DNA from: Pseudomonadota bacterium
Lineage (GTDB): Bacteria; Pseudomonadota; Alphaproteobacteria; Sphingomonadales; Sphingomonadaceae
Direction of reading: 5' to 3'
Assembly: GCA_023427285.1 (NCBI GenBank)
Contig: JAEZBH010000212.1
Coordinates: 1-5,634 of the forward strand
Length of the DNA: 5,634 nucleotides
The notes beneath the pieces are model-generated. The model was not told the origin of the DNA. It saw only the letters and a list, made by a program, of their open reading frames with translations, and did not search any database. Both the position numbers and the translations under genes were made by a program. Positions 1 through 5,634 of the stretch are shown piece after piece. How positions within the stretch are numbered: the first letter of the stretch is position 1; every line of letters starts with the position of its first letter.

Positions 1-2
1 TG

Positions 3-101
3 ATCGGAAAAGAAATCGGACTTGCCGAGGTGGTTCAGGCGGCTTCCGGTTTGATGGACGGCACGGTGCGCGGGCGCATCATCGTCAATGTAAACGCCTG
101 A
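3..101 (+). CDS. MDR-family (zinc-type alcohol dehydrogenase / quinone or enoyl reductase-like) oxidoreductase, C-terminal fragment
   Basis: Only the last 32 codons and the TGA stop (99-101) are inside the window; the gene begins upstream. The reading frame ends in a pattern typical of the C-terminus of medium-chain dehydrogenase/reductases: an amphipathic helix (IGLAEVVQAASGLMDG) followed by the closing strand VRGRIIVNVNA, where family members usually read K-x-x-G-R-x-V-x-x-V. Such proteins are NAD(P)H-dependent quinone oxidoreductases, alcohol dehydrogenases or acryloyl/enoyl-CoA reductases, and the fragment cannot separate these. The next gene starts 15 bases after the stop, so the two are probably cotranscribed. 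In this setting an enoyl-CoA or side-chain double-bond reductase is plausible, but that is inference. Family assignment rests on a short piece and is moderately sure; the exact activity is unknown. Confidence 0.7.
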   Translation: MGKEIGLAEVVQAASGLMDGTVRGRIIVNVNA

Positions 102-102
102 G

Positions 103-110
103 AGGGAGGG
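103..110 (+). promoter_or_regulatory. Strong Shine-Dalgarno for the MaoC/FAS1-like dehydratase gene
   Basis: AGGGAGGG lies six bases before the ATG at 117, directly after the stop of the upstream gene. It is the strongest ribosome binding site in the window and supports the ATG at 117 as the start. Confidence 0.75.
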
Positions 111-116
111 CAGACC

Positions 117-1310
117 ATGGCAACAAATCCCGTTGAAACCGAGGCGAAACTCGATCTGACGGACGTTGATCGTCGTGTCGGCACCCTCATCGGCGGCGGT
201 CAGCTTCGTGATCCGCTCGCTGCCAGCGATCTGCGGCGGTGGGTCATGGCGATGGACTATCCCAATCCTGTCCACTGGGATCCAACGTTTGCCGAGAAAA
301 CCCGGTTCGGCGGGTTGATCGCACCGCAGTCTATTGCCGTCTGCATGGATTACGGGCACGGCGTTGCTCCGGCGTGTGTCGGGCACATTCCAGGCTCGCA
401 CCTGATTTTCGGCGGCGAGGAATGGTGGTTCTATGGCGCGCGCGTGCGCCCCGGCGATCGCCTGTTTCAGGAGCGCCGCTTCCACGACTATAAGGTGACC
501 AACACCAAATTCGCAGGGCCGACCCTGTTTGCCCGCGGCGATACCATCCACCGCAACCAGCATGGCACGCTGGTTGCCAAGGAGCGCTCAACTGCGATCC
601 GGTATCTGGTGTCTGAGGCAGAGCGCCTTGGCATGTACGATTCCATGCTGGGCGAGATGAAGCGCTGGACCAAGGCCGAGCTGGATGAGGTTGATCGCAT
701 TCGCCATGAGTGGCTGATGTCGAACCGCAACGGCATTTCTCCGCACTGGGAAGAAGTGAAGGTGGGCGACAAGCTGCCCCGCCGCGTTATCGGCCCGCAC
801 ACCAAGGCCAGCTTTGCCACGGAATACCGGGCGTTCCTTTTCAACATCTGGGGCAGCTTCGAGTGGGTGGCCCCCGAAGGCGTGGAGGATCCGTGGGTCA
901 ACCAGAACCCCGGTTGGGTTGAAGGCTTCGAGTTTGACGAGGAAGGCGCTTTCATCGATCCGCGCAAGCGGGACGGCCTTTATCTCGGCCCGTCGCGCGG
1001 TCACGTCGATGACGAGAAGGCCAGCAAGGTCGGCATGTCGCGCGCTTATGGCTATGGCGCGACGATGGGCGCATGGTGCGTCGATTACCTCGCCTACTGG
1101 GCCGGTTGGGATGGCTTCGTGCGCTACATCAAGTCTGACTTCCGCGGTCCGGCGTTCGAGGGCGATGTCACCTACTTCGATGCTGAAGTGATCGAGAAGC
1201 GTGAAACGTCCGAATGGGGCGTGCCGCTGGTGCGTGTGTCCCTGAAGCTGACCAATCAGGATGGCTCTACTTTGGTATCCTCGACGGCTGACGTCGAACT
1301 GCCGCTTTGA
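117..1310 (+). CDS. MaoC/FAS1-like double-hot-dog acyl-CoA dehydratase (hydratase)
   Basis: The 397-residue product has the size and layout of a two-domain hot-dog hydratase of the MaoC/FAS1-like type, which adds water to (or removes it from) acyl-CoA thioesters in the cytoplasm. The N-terminal domain (about residues 20-165) carries the hydratase element NPVHWD (50-55), followed by A-x-x-T-R-F-G-G-L-I-A-P (59-70) and V-R-P-G-D (110-114), the usual strand-turn of these folds. The C-terminal domain (about 215-397) begins with VGDKLP, has a second H-x-D element (H296-V-D298) before a glycine-rich helix, and ends in a strand set beginning R-G-P-A-F-E-G-D (343-350). In MaoC hydratases the Asp just before the N-P-x-H segment is catalytic; here that place appears to hold Tyr48, with Asp47 one residue earlier. 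The start at 117 is favoured by a strong Shine-Dalgarno. It sits between the reductase and ligase genes and probably acts on the same CoA intermediates. The family is secure; substrate and direction are not known. Confidence 0.88.
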   Translation: MATNPVETEAKLDLTDVDRRVGTLIGGGQLRDPLAASDLRRWVMAMDYPNPVHWDPTFAEKTRFGGLIAPQSIAVCMDYGHGVAPACVGHIPGSHLIFGGEEWWFYGARVRPGDRLFQERRFHDYKVTNTKFAGPTLFARGDTIHRNQHGTLVAKERSTAIRYLVSEAERLGMYDSMLGEMKRWTKAELDEVDRIRHEWLMSNRNGISPHWEEVKVGDKLPRRVIGPHTKASFATEYRAFLFNIWGSFEWVAPEGVEDPWVNQNPGWVEGFEFDEEGAFIDPRKRDGLYLGPSRGHVDDEKASKVGMSRAYGYGATMGAWCVDYLAYWAGWDGFVRYIKSDFRGPAFEGDVTYFDAEVIEKRETSEWGVPLVRVSLKLTNQDGSTLVSSTADVELPL

Positions 1311-1318
1311 GACGGGCC

Positions 1319-3007
1319 ATGACGCAGCAAGCGCTTTCGATCATTTCCGGCCCTCCTCTTTCCGAAGAGGAGGGCATTGGAGCCCTGACACTGGGGGGAT
1401 GGCTTCGTGAGGTCACGGAGCGCTTCGCGGAGCGTGAGGCGCTGGTGTTCCATGAAGGCGATGCCGTGGTGCGCTGGAGCTATGCCGATCTCTGGGAGCA
1501 GGCGTTCGCGGTTGCGCGGGCGCTTGTTGCTTGCGGGGTCGGCAAGGGCACCCGCGTTGGCATCCTCATGACCAACCGGCCCGAATTCCTGTCAGCCGTA
1601 TTCGGCACGGCCCTTGCGGGCGGTGTCGCAACGACGCTCAGCACCTTCTCGACCGGCCCTGAGCTCGACTACCTTGTGCAGGCGTCGGCCTGTTCGGTTC
1701 TTTTGATGGAACGCAAGGTCCTCAAGAAGGACTTTGTTGAGTTGCTCGGGGATCTGGAGCCCGCGCTTCGGGATACTGCTGCCGGGGGATTGGCGTCAGA
1801 GCGTTTCCCCTTCCTTCAGCATGTCGTTGCCATTGGTGGCGATAATGGCGGCGGGGGCAAGGTGGTTGACTGGGCCGCATTCCTTGCGCGCGGGGAAGAG
1901 GTTGTCGCAGGCCGGGTTGAGGCGCGCGCCGCAACCGTTGCTCCGAGCGATCAGGCGGTATTGTTCTTCTCCTCAGGCTCGACCGCCAAGCCGAAGGGTA
2001 TTCTCAGCGCGCATCGTGGCGTCTCGCTCCAGTTATGGCGCTGGCGGCGCTTCTATGCAACGCGTGAGGACGCCAGGGCATGGTCGGCCAACGGCTTTTT
2101 CTGGTCCGGCAACTTCGGCATGGCAATTGGCGGGGCTTTGTCTGCCGGCGGCAGTCTGGTCTTGCAATCGACCTTCCAGCCGGAAGAGGCTCTTTCTCTG
2201 ATGGAGACAGAGCGCGCAACCATGGCCTTTGCCTGGCCGCACCAGTGGGCGCAGCTTGAGGGGGCGTCCAACTGGAATGACGTTGATCTGTCTTCGCTCT
2301 ATTACGTCAATCCGAACAATCCGCTCGGCCGCCATCCAACGGTCTCGACCGATTGGCAGGAGCCGCTGGCCGCTTACGGCAATACCGAAACCTTCACCAT
2401 CAATGCGATCTTCCCCTCCGGTACGCCCGAGGAGCGGATCGCGGGAAGCAGCGGCACGCCGGTTCATGGTAATAAAATAAAGATTGTGCATCCGCTGACG
2501 GGTGAGGTGCTGCCGATGGGCGAGCGCGGCGAAATCGCCGTCAAGGGCGCAACCCTTATGCTCGGCTACATCGGTGTGCCGCTGGATGAGACGCTGGATG
2601 ATGAAGGCTACTTCCGCACCGGCGATGGTGGTTATGTGGATGCCGAAGGGCGACTGTATTGGGAAGGTCGCCTGAACGACATCATCAAGACGGGCGGCGC
2701 CAACGTTGCACCGGCGGAGATCGATGCGGTTCTTCGGGACTACCCCGGCGTCAAGGTCTCGCAAACCGTTGGCGTGCCGCATGACACCCTGGGCGAAATG
2801 GTGGTTGCCTGCGTTGTGCCGCACAACGGCAATGTGCTGGATGAGGAAAAGTTGCGCATTTATGCCCGGGAGCATATTGCCAGCTATAAAGTCCCGCGTC
2901 GCGTTCTGTTCTTCGATGAAACCGAAATTGAACTGACTGGCAGCGCCAAGATCAAGACCGCAGACTTGCGGGCGTTGGCCGCCAAACGGCTTGAGGGGCA
3001 ATCATGA
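1319..3007 (+). CDS. AMP-forming acyl-CoA synthetase (ANL superfamily ligase)
   Basis: This 562-residue protein would activate a carboxylic acid with ATP to an acyl-adenylate and then to the CoA thioester, the entry step of the pathway. Visible motifs in order: the phosphate-binding loop SSGSTAKPKG (218-227), the aromatic-site motif YGNTE (353-357), TGD (434-436) with the ribose-binding Asp436, the hinge G-R-L-N-D-I-I-K-T-G-G-A-N-V (450-463), and a C-terminal G-S-A-K-I-K segment whose Lys544 matches the adenylation lysine. Length is normal for the family. An in-frame TTG at 1307, overlapping the upstream stop, would add four residues, but it has no ribosome site before it; the ATG at 1319 has a weak purine-rich stretch (1309-1316) and is preferred. 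The region before YGNTE (about 337-352) lacks the usual G-G-x-x-L/M-P loop and reads V-N-P-N-N-P-L-G instead. The gene ends in a 4-base overlap with the SnoaL-like gene. Substrate cannot be read from the sequence; a bulky or branched acid is inferred from the neighbours. Confidence 0.93.
   Translation: MTQQALSIISGPPLSEEEGIGALTLGGWLREVTERFAEREALVFHEGDAVVRWSYADLWEQAFAVARALVACGVGKGTRVGILMTNRPEFLSAVFGTALAGGVATTLSTFSTGPELDYLVQASACSVLLMERKVLKKDFVELLGDLEPALRDTAAGGLASERFPFLQHVVAIGGDNGGGGKVVDWAAFLARGEEVVAGRVEARAATVAPSDQAVLFFSSGSTAKPKGILSAHRGVSLQLWRWRRFYATREDARAWSANGFFWSGNFGMAIGGALSAGGSLVLQSTFQPEEALSLMETERATMAFAWPHQWAQLEGASNWNDVDLSSLYYVNPNNPLGRHPTVSTDWQEPLAAYGNTETFTINAIFPSGTPEERIAGSSGTPVHGNKIKIVHPLTGEVLPMGERGEIAVKGATLMLGYIGVPLDETLDDEGYFRTGDGGYVDAEGRLYWEGRLNDIIKTGGANVAPAEIDAVLRDYPGVKVSQTVGVPHDTLGEMVVACVVPHNGNVLDEEKLRIYAREHIASYKVPRRVLFFDETEIELTGSAKIKTADLRALAAKRLEGQS
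2993..2998 (+). promoter_or_regulatory. Shine-Dalgarno inside the ligase gene for the overlapping SnoaL-like gene
   Basis: GAGGGG lies five bases before the ATG at 3004, within the last codons of the ligase. With the ATGA overlap of start and stop (3004-3007) this indicates translational coupling of the two genes. Confidence 0.7.
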
Positions 3008-3417
3008 CGTCTCTTGCAGATCATGCACTGGCGATTCAGAACGTAAAGGCAGGCTATTGCGCCGCCGCAGACTTGTCCGCCAGTGATCCGGCAAAAGCCA
3101 AGCTCCTGATGGCCGATATCTTCACGGAAGATTTCGTCGGGGATTATGGCTTTGATCCGCTCAAGGGCGCGAACGCCATCATTGATTTTCTGTGCTTTGC
3201 CATTTCCTCAAAATCCGAATGGGTGCTGCATACGCTGCATTCTCCAAGGATTGAGGTCTCGGGCGATCGGGCAATCGGCGACTGGACGGTGGTTGCCTAT
3301 ATGAAGCGCAAGGAAGGCGGCGCGGTCGATACCGTCATGGGCCGTTATTCCGACACCTTCCGGCTGACGCCGAACGGTTGGCGTCTGGCTGAGGTCAAGT
3401 TCAGCCGTTTGCAGTGA
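3004..3417 (+). CDS. SnoaL/NTF2-like alpha+beta-cone protein, function unassigned
   Basis: This 137-residue cytoplasmic protein has no signal peptide or membrane segment. It follows the SnoaL/NTF2-like pattern: an N-terminal helix (I-Q-N-V-K-A-G-Y-C-A-A-A-D, 11-23), a helix leading to an acidic F-T-E-D-F (40-44), a central helix (58-69), then strands with H76 and H79 followed by R-I-E-V-S-G-D-R-A-I-G-D-W (82-94), and a final G-R-Y-S-D-T-F-R-L (113-121) followed by GWRLAEVKF (125-133). The fold is shared by polyketide cyclases, ketosteroid isomerases, scytalone dehydratase and many non-enzymatic binding proteins, so the fold alone gives no reaction. Its ATG overlaps the ligase stop by four bases, so the two are probably translated in a coupled way and work in the same pathway. 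It could be an isomerase, cyclase or hydratase acting on a CoA ester, or an accessory factor. The family call is good; any specific activity would be a guess. Confidence 0.8.
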   Translation: MTSLADHALAIQNVKAGYCAAADLSASDPAKAKLLMADIFTEDFVGDYGFDPLKGANAIIDFLCFAISSKSEWVLHTLHSPRIEVSGDRAIGDWTVVAYMKRKEGGAVDTVMGRYSDTFRLTPNGWRLAEVKFSRLQ

Positions 3418-3466
3418 GCGTAGGGCGACTGACCTGACGGGCGGCGCGGCAGTCATCGAAAGCGTT

Positions 3467-3473
3467 GAAAGGA
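3467..3473 (+). promoter_or_regulatory. Shine-Dalgarno for the HSD10-like dehydrogenase gene
   Basis: GAAAGGA sits seven bases before the ATG at 3481. The 63-base gap before it (3418-3480) holds no clear promoter; a five-base inverted repeat (GACTG at 3427-3431, CAGTC at 3450-3454) is too weak to call a terminator. Confidence 0.6.
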
Positions 3474-3480
3474 TAACAGG

Positions 3481-4242
3481 ATGGATATCAAGGGTGTTGG
3501 TGCGGTGGTGACAGGCGGCGCTTCCGGACTGGGGGGCGCAACGGCCCGGATGCTGTCAAACCTTGGAGCCAGGGTCACGATCTTCGATCTGAACGAAGAG
3601 GCTGGCAAGAAAACCGCTCAGGAGATCGGCGGCCTTTTCATTCCGGTCAACGTGGCTGATGACGCCGCCGTTGCTGATGCCTTTGCCGCTGCGGAAGCGC
3701 AGCATGGCCCGGCACGGGTTCTCGTCAACTGTGCGGGGGTTGCGCCGGCAATGAAGACCGTCGGTCGCGAAGGCCAGCCGCATTCGCTTGATGCCTTCCG
3801 CAAAGCGATCGAGGTCAATCTCATCGGCACGTTCAACGTCATCTCGAAGTTTGCGGCCCGGCTGATCCCGCAGTCGCCGTTGGGTGAGGAGCGCGGCGTG
3901 ATCGTCAACACCGCCTCTGTCGCCGCTTTCGACGGGCAGATCGGCCAGCCCGCTTACGCAGCCTCCAAGGCAGGCGTTGTCGGCCTGACCCTGCCGGTTG
4001 CGCGTGAGTTGGCGCAGCACGGCATTCGCGTCGTCACCATTGCACCGGGCATCTTTATGACGCCGATGCTTGAGGGTCTGCCGCAAGCCGCACAGGACTC
4101 GCTCGGCAAGCAGGTGCCGTTTCCCAGCCGCCTTGGTCGGCCGGAAGAGTATGCCCAGATGGTCAAATCCATCATCGAGAATCCCATGCTGAACGGCGAG
4201 ACCATTCGTCTGGATGGTGCAATCCGCATGGCGCCGAAGTGA
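3481..4242 (+). CDS. HSD10-like short-chain dehydrogenase, NAD-dependent 3-hydroxyacyl-CoA dehydrogenase type 2
   Basis: This 253-residue classical SDR should oxidise a 3-hydroxyacyl-CoA to the 3-ketoacyl-CoA, the step before thiolysis. The nucleotide-binding motif TGGASGLG is at 11-18. Asp36 at the end of the second strand favours NAD over NADP. NCAG is at 83-86, and the catalytic set is Asn113, Ser146, Tyr159 and Lys163 with the expected 13-residue Ser-Tyr spacing. Beyond the generic fold, several segments match HSD10 (3-hydroxyacyl-CoA / 2-methyl-3-hydroxybutyryl-CoA dehydrogenase) as I recall it almost word for word: V-N-L-x-G-T-F-N-V-I, N-T-A-S-V-A-A-F-x-G-Q-x-G-Q, V-P-F-P-S-R-L-G, I-I-E-N-P-x-L-N-G-E and the tail I-R-L-D-G-A-I-R-M. 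HSD10 enzymes accept branched acyl-CoAs and hydroxysteroids, which suits a non-standard substrate. The thiolase gene follows after 42 bases. The exact substrate is not determined. Confidence 0.92.
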   Translation: MDIKGVGAVVTGGASGLGGATARMLSNLGARVTIFDLNEEAGKKTAQEIGGLFIPVNVADDAAVADAFAAAEAQHGPARVLVNCAGVAPAMKTVGREGQPHSLDAFRKAIEVNLIGTFNVISKFAARLIPQSPLGEERGVIVNTASVAAFDGQIGQPAYAASKAGVVGLTLPVARELAQHGIRVVTIAPGIFMTPMLEGLPQAAQDSLGKQVPFPSRLGRPEEYAQMVKSIIENPMLNGETIRLDGAIRMAPK

Positions 4243-4274
4243 TTGCCCCAGCCAACCGTGGTTTTCTGATGCGT

Positions 4275-4280
4275 GGAGAG
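4275..4280 (+). promoter_or_regulatory. Shine-Dalgarno that decides the thiolase start
   Basis: GGAGAG lies four bases before the ATG at 4285. It overlaps an in-frame GTG at 4273 that would add four residues; the site supports the ATG, which also puts the thiolase sequence motif (A-F-I-V-D-A-V-R-T-P) at the normal distance from the start. Confidence 0.65.
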
Positions 4281-4284
4281 TTCA

Positions 4285-5445
4285 ATGGCTGAGGCCTTTA
4301 TCGTTGATGCCGTCCGCACGCCTGGCGGGCGGCGCAAGGGCATGCTGTCCGGCGTGCATCCTGCAGATCTGGGCGCGGTCGTGCTTGATGCGCTGGTTGA
4401 GCGCACCGGCATTGACCCGCTAGCCGTGGAAGATGTGATTGCGGGATGCGTAACGCAGGCGGGCGAGCAGGCCTTCGCCTTCGGGCGGAACATGGTGCTG
4501 GCCTCGAAGCTGCCCGAAAGCGTTCCCGCCGTCACCATCGATCGTCAGTGCGGCTCCTCGCAGCAGGCGCTGCATTTTGCAGCGCAAGCGGTCATGTCGG
4601 GCACGCAGGATGTGGTGATCGCGGCGGGCGCGGAGAGCATGACCCGCGTGCCGATGTTCTCCAACTTCAAGCTCCATGCCGAAGCGGGCGTGGGCGAGGG
4701 GCCGTGGAGCCGCGCCATTCAAACCCGCTTCGGCGTTGCTGAGTTCAGCCAGTTCGAAGGCGCGCAAAGGATCGCCCACAAATATGGCCTGTCGCGTGAA
4801 GCGATGGACGCTTACGCGCTCCAGAGCCACCAGCGCGCAGCACACGCCATTCAAAGCGGTGCATTTGCGCGGGAGATCGTGCCGGTCAACACGCCGGGCG
4901 GCGTCTTGCTTCAGGATGAAGGCGTGCGTTTTGATGCATCGCTTGAAGCGCTCGCCTCGCTCAAGCCCTTGCAGGAGGGCGGCACCATCACCGCCGGCAA
5001 CGCAAGCCAGATGACGGACGGCGCATCGGCGGTTCTGGTTGTCAGCGAGCGTGCGCTGAAAGAGCATGGCCTGACGCCGATTGCCCGCATCCATAGCCTG
5101 ACCGTCACGGGCGGTGATCCGGTCATCATGCTGGAAGAGCCGATCCCGGCAACGCGCAAGGCGCTCCAGCGTGCAGGACTGAAGCTGGAGGATATCGACC
5201 TGTTCGAGGTGAACGAGGCCTTCGCCGCCATTCCCATGGCATGGCAGCAGGCGCTGGGCGTTGATCCCGCCAGGCTCAACGTGAATGGCGGCGCGGTTGC
5301 GCTGGGCCACCCGCTCGGGGCCTCCGGCACCAAGCTGATGGCAACGCTGGTGCATGGCTTGCGGGCGCGCGGGTTGCGCTGGGGCTTGCAGACCATGTGC
5401 GAAGGCGGCGGCATTGCCAACGTTACGATCATTGAAGCGATGTGA
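4285..5445 (+). CDS. Thiolase (acetyl-CoA C-acyltransferase, FadA family)
   Basis: The 386-residue product has the normal thiolase length and should cleave a 3-ketoacyl-CoA with CoA to release acetyl- or propionyl-CoA, acting in the cytoplasm, usually as a tetramer. The opening strand A-F-I-V-D-A-V-R-T-P is typical. All active-site elements are present: nucleophile Cys89 in R-Q-C-G-S-S, N-E-A-F-A (310-314), His342 in G-H-P-L-G-A-S-G, and the second Cys372 in C-E-G-G-G. The C-terminal pattern L-Q-T-M-C-E-G-G-G-x-A-N-V-T-I-I-E resembles thiolases of the FadA5/FadA6 kind known from actinobacterial steroid degradation, rather than the C-I/V-G-G-G-Q-G form of housekeeping biosynthetic thiolases; this is from memory of the families. 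A degradative rather than acetoacetyl-CoA-forming role fits the neighbours: the dehydrogenase that makes its substrate lies just upstream and an enoyl-CoA hydratase starts seven bases downstream. Chain-length and ring preference are unknown. Confidence 0.94.
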   Translation: MAEAFIVDAVRTPGGRRKGMLSGVHPADLGAVVLDALVERTGIDPLAVEDVIAGCVTQAGEQAFAFGRNMVLASKLPESVPAVTIDRQCGSSQQALHFAAQAVMSGTQDVVIAAGAESMTRVPMFSNFKLHAEAGVGEGPWSRAIQTRFGVAEFSQFEGAQRIAHKYGLSREAMDAYALQSHQRAAHAIQSGAFAREIVPVNTPGGVLLQDEGVRFDASLEALASLKPLQEGGTITAGNASQMTDGASAVLVVSERALKEHGLTPIARIHSLTVTGGDPVIMLEEPIPATRKALQRAGLKLEDIDLFEVNEAFAAIPMAWQQALGVDPARLNVNGGAVALGHPLGASGTKLMATLVHGLRARGLRWGLQTMCEGGGIANVTIIEAM

Positions 5446-5452
5446 GGGTGCG

Positions 5453-5634
5453 GTGAGCTACGAGACCATTCTTGTCGAGCAGCGCGATGCGGTCACGCTG
5501 ATAACGCTCAACCGTCCGCAGGCGCTCAATGCCCTCAGCAGTCAGGTGCTGCGCGAACTGGTGGACGCTTTTGCAAAGTACGATGCTGATCCGACGCAGC
5601 GCTGTGCCGTGCTCACCGGCAGCGAGAAGGCCTT
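5453..5634 (+). CDS. Enoyl-CoA hydratase/isomerase (crotonase family), N-terminal fragment
   Basis: Sixty codons and two further bases of a gene that runs off the right edge. It starts at GTG (5453), seven bases after the thiolase stop, with a GAGG (5444-5447) overlapping that stop as ribosome site; no ATG is available near by. The N-terminus shows the crotonase signature: Y-E-T-I-L-V-E at residues 3-9, a strand V-T-L-I-T-L-N-R-P (14-22) followed by A-L-N-A-L (24-28), then a helix ending in a D-A-D-P segment and the strand A-V-L-T-G with the beginning of the oxyanion loop. Members hydrate trans-2-enoyl-CoAs, or isomerise or cleave related CoA esters; the two catalytic glutamates that would separate these lie beyond the window. 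Together with the MaoC-type protein this gives the operon two different hydratase folds. Family assignment is firm, specific reaction open. Confidence 0.9.
   Translation, partial: MSYETILVEQRDAVTLITLNRPQALNALSSQVLRELVDAFAKYDADPTQRCAVLTGSEKA

Noticed and set aside
2033..3001. Long open frame on the minus strand opposite the CoA ligase (322 codons).
   Set aside because: GC-rich genes commonly leave open frames on the opposite strand; its translation shows no recognisable domain, while the plus strand encodes a complete ligase with all motifs.
3427..3454. Short inverted repeat GACTG...CAGTC in the 63-base gap before the dehydrogenase gene, considered as a terminator or attenuator.
   Set aside because: Only five pairs around an 18-base loop with mismatches inside, and no T-run after it; the next gene has its own ribosome site and is probably read through.
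4254..4263. AACCGTGGTT palindrome before the thiolase gene, considered as an operator or hairpin.
   Set aside because: The palindrome is four pairs around two bases, too short for a stable hairpin and not repeated elsewhere in the window.
4420..5355. Long open frame on the minus strand opposite the thiolase (311 codons).
   Set aside because: The translation is rich in Arg, His and Ala without family motifs and lies wholly within the thiolase gene, whose active-site residues are intact.
1..5634. Search for a defence system, mobile element, CRISPR array, RNA gene or other new system.
   Set aside because: No repeats, transposase, integrase, nuclease or tRNA/rRNA-like segments were seen; every gene belongs to a known metabolic family, so the window reads as a catabolic operon.

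Overview
The window is GC-rich, gene-dense bacterial DNA. It holds one tightly packed block of seven same-strand (+) genes, two of them cut by the window edges. The protein style suggests a proteobacterium, most likely an alphaproteobacterium of the sphingomonad type; this is an impression from family resemblance and is not proven by the sequence. There are no RNA genes, mobile elements, CRISPR arrays or long repeats, and no stretch over about 65 bases without a gene.

Layout, left to right: (1) the last 32 codons of a medium-chain dehydrogenase/reductase (MDR) oxidoreductase; (2) a 397-aa double-hot-dog MaoC/FAS1-like acyl-CoA dehydratase/hydratase (117-1310); (3) a 562-aa AMP-forming acyl-CoA synthetase (1319-3007); (4) a 137-aa SnoaL/NTF2-like protein whose start overlaps the ligase stop (3004-3417); (5) a 253-aa short-chain dehydrogenase very similar to HSD10, the type-2 3-hydroxyacyl-CoA dehydrogenase (3481-4242); (6) a 386-aa thiolase with a complete Cys-His-Cys active site (4285-5445); (7) the first 60 codons of a crotonase-family enoyl-CoA hydratase (5453 onward). 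Gaps are 15, 8, -4, 63, 42 and 7 bases. No promoter or terminator is evident between the genes, so the block reads as one operon that starts upstream and continues downstream.

Taken together, the genes encode most of a CoA-dependent beta-oxidation-like pathway. The ligase would activate a carboxylic acid to its CoA thioester, one or both hydratases would hydrate an enoyl-CoA, the HSD10-like SDR would oxidise the 3-hydroxyacyl-CoA with NAD, and the thiolase would cleave the 3-ketoacyl-CoA. No acyl-CoA dehydrogenase is in the window. The MDR protein could be an enoyl-CoA or quinone-type reductase. The HSD10-like SDR, a thiolase resembling actinobacterial steroid-pathway thiolases, a FAS1-like hydratase and a SnoaL-like protein together point to a bulky, branched or alicyclic acid (steroid side chain, terpenoid or similar) rather than ordinary fatty acids. 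That substrate assignment is inference. All families are known; the points of interest are the unassigned SnoaL-like protein, the altered hydratase motif and the unusual middle region of the ligase.
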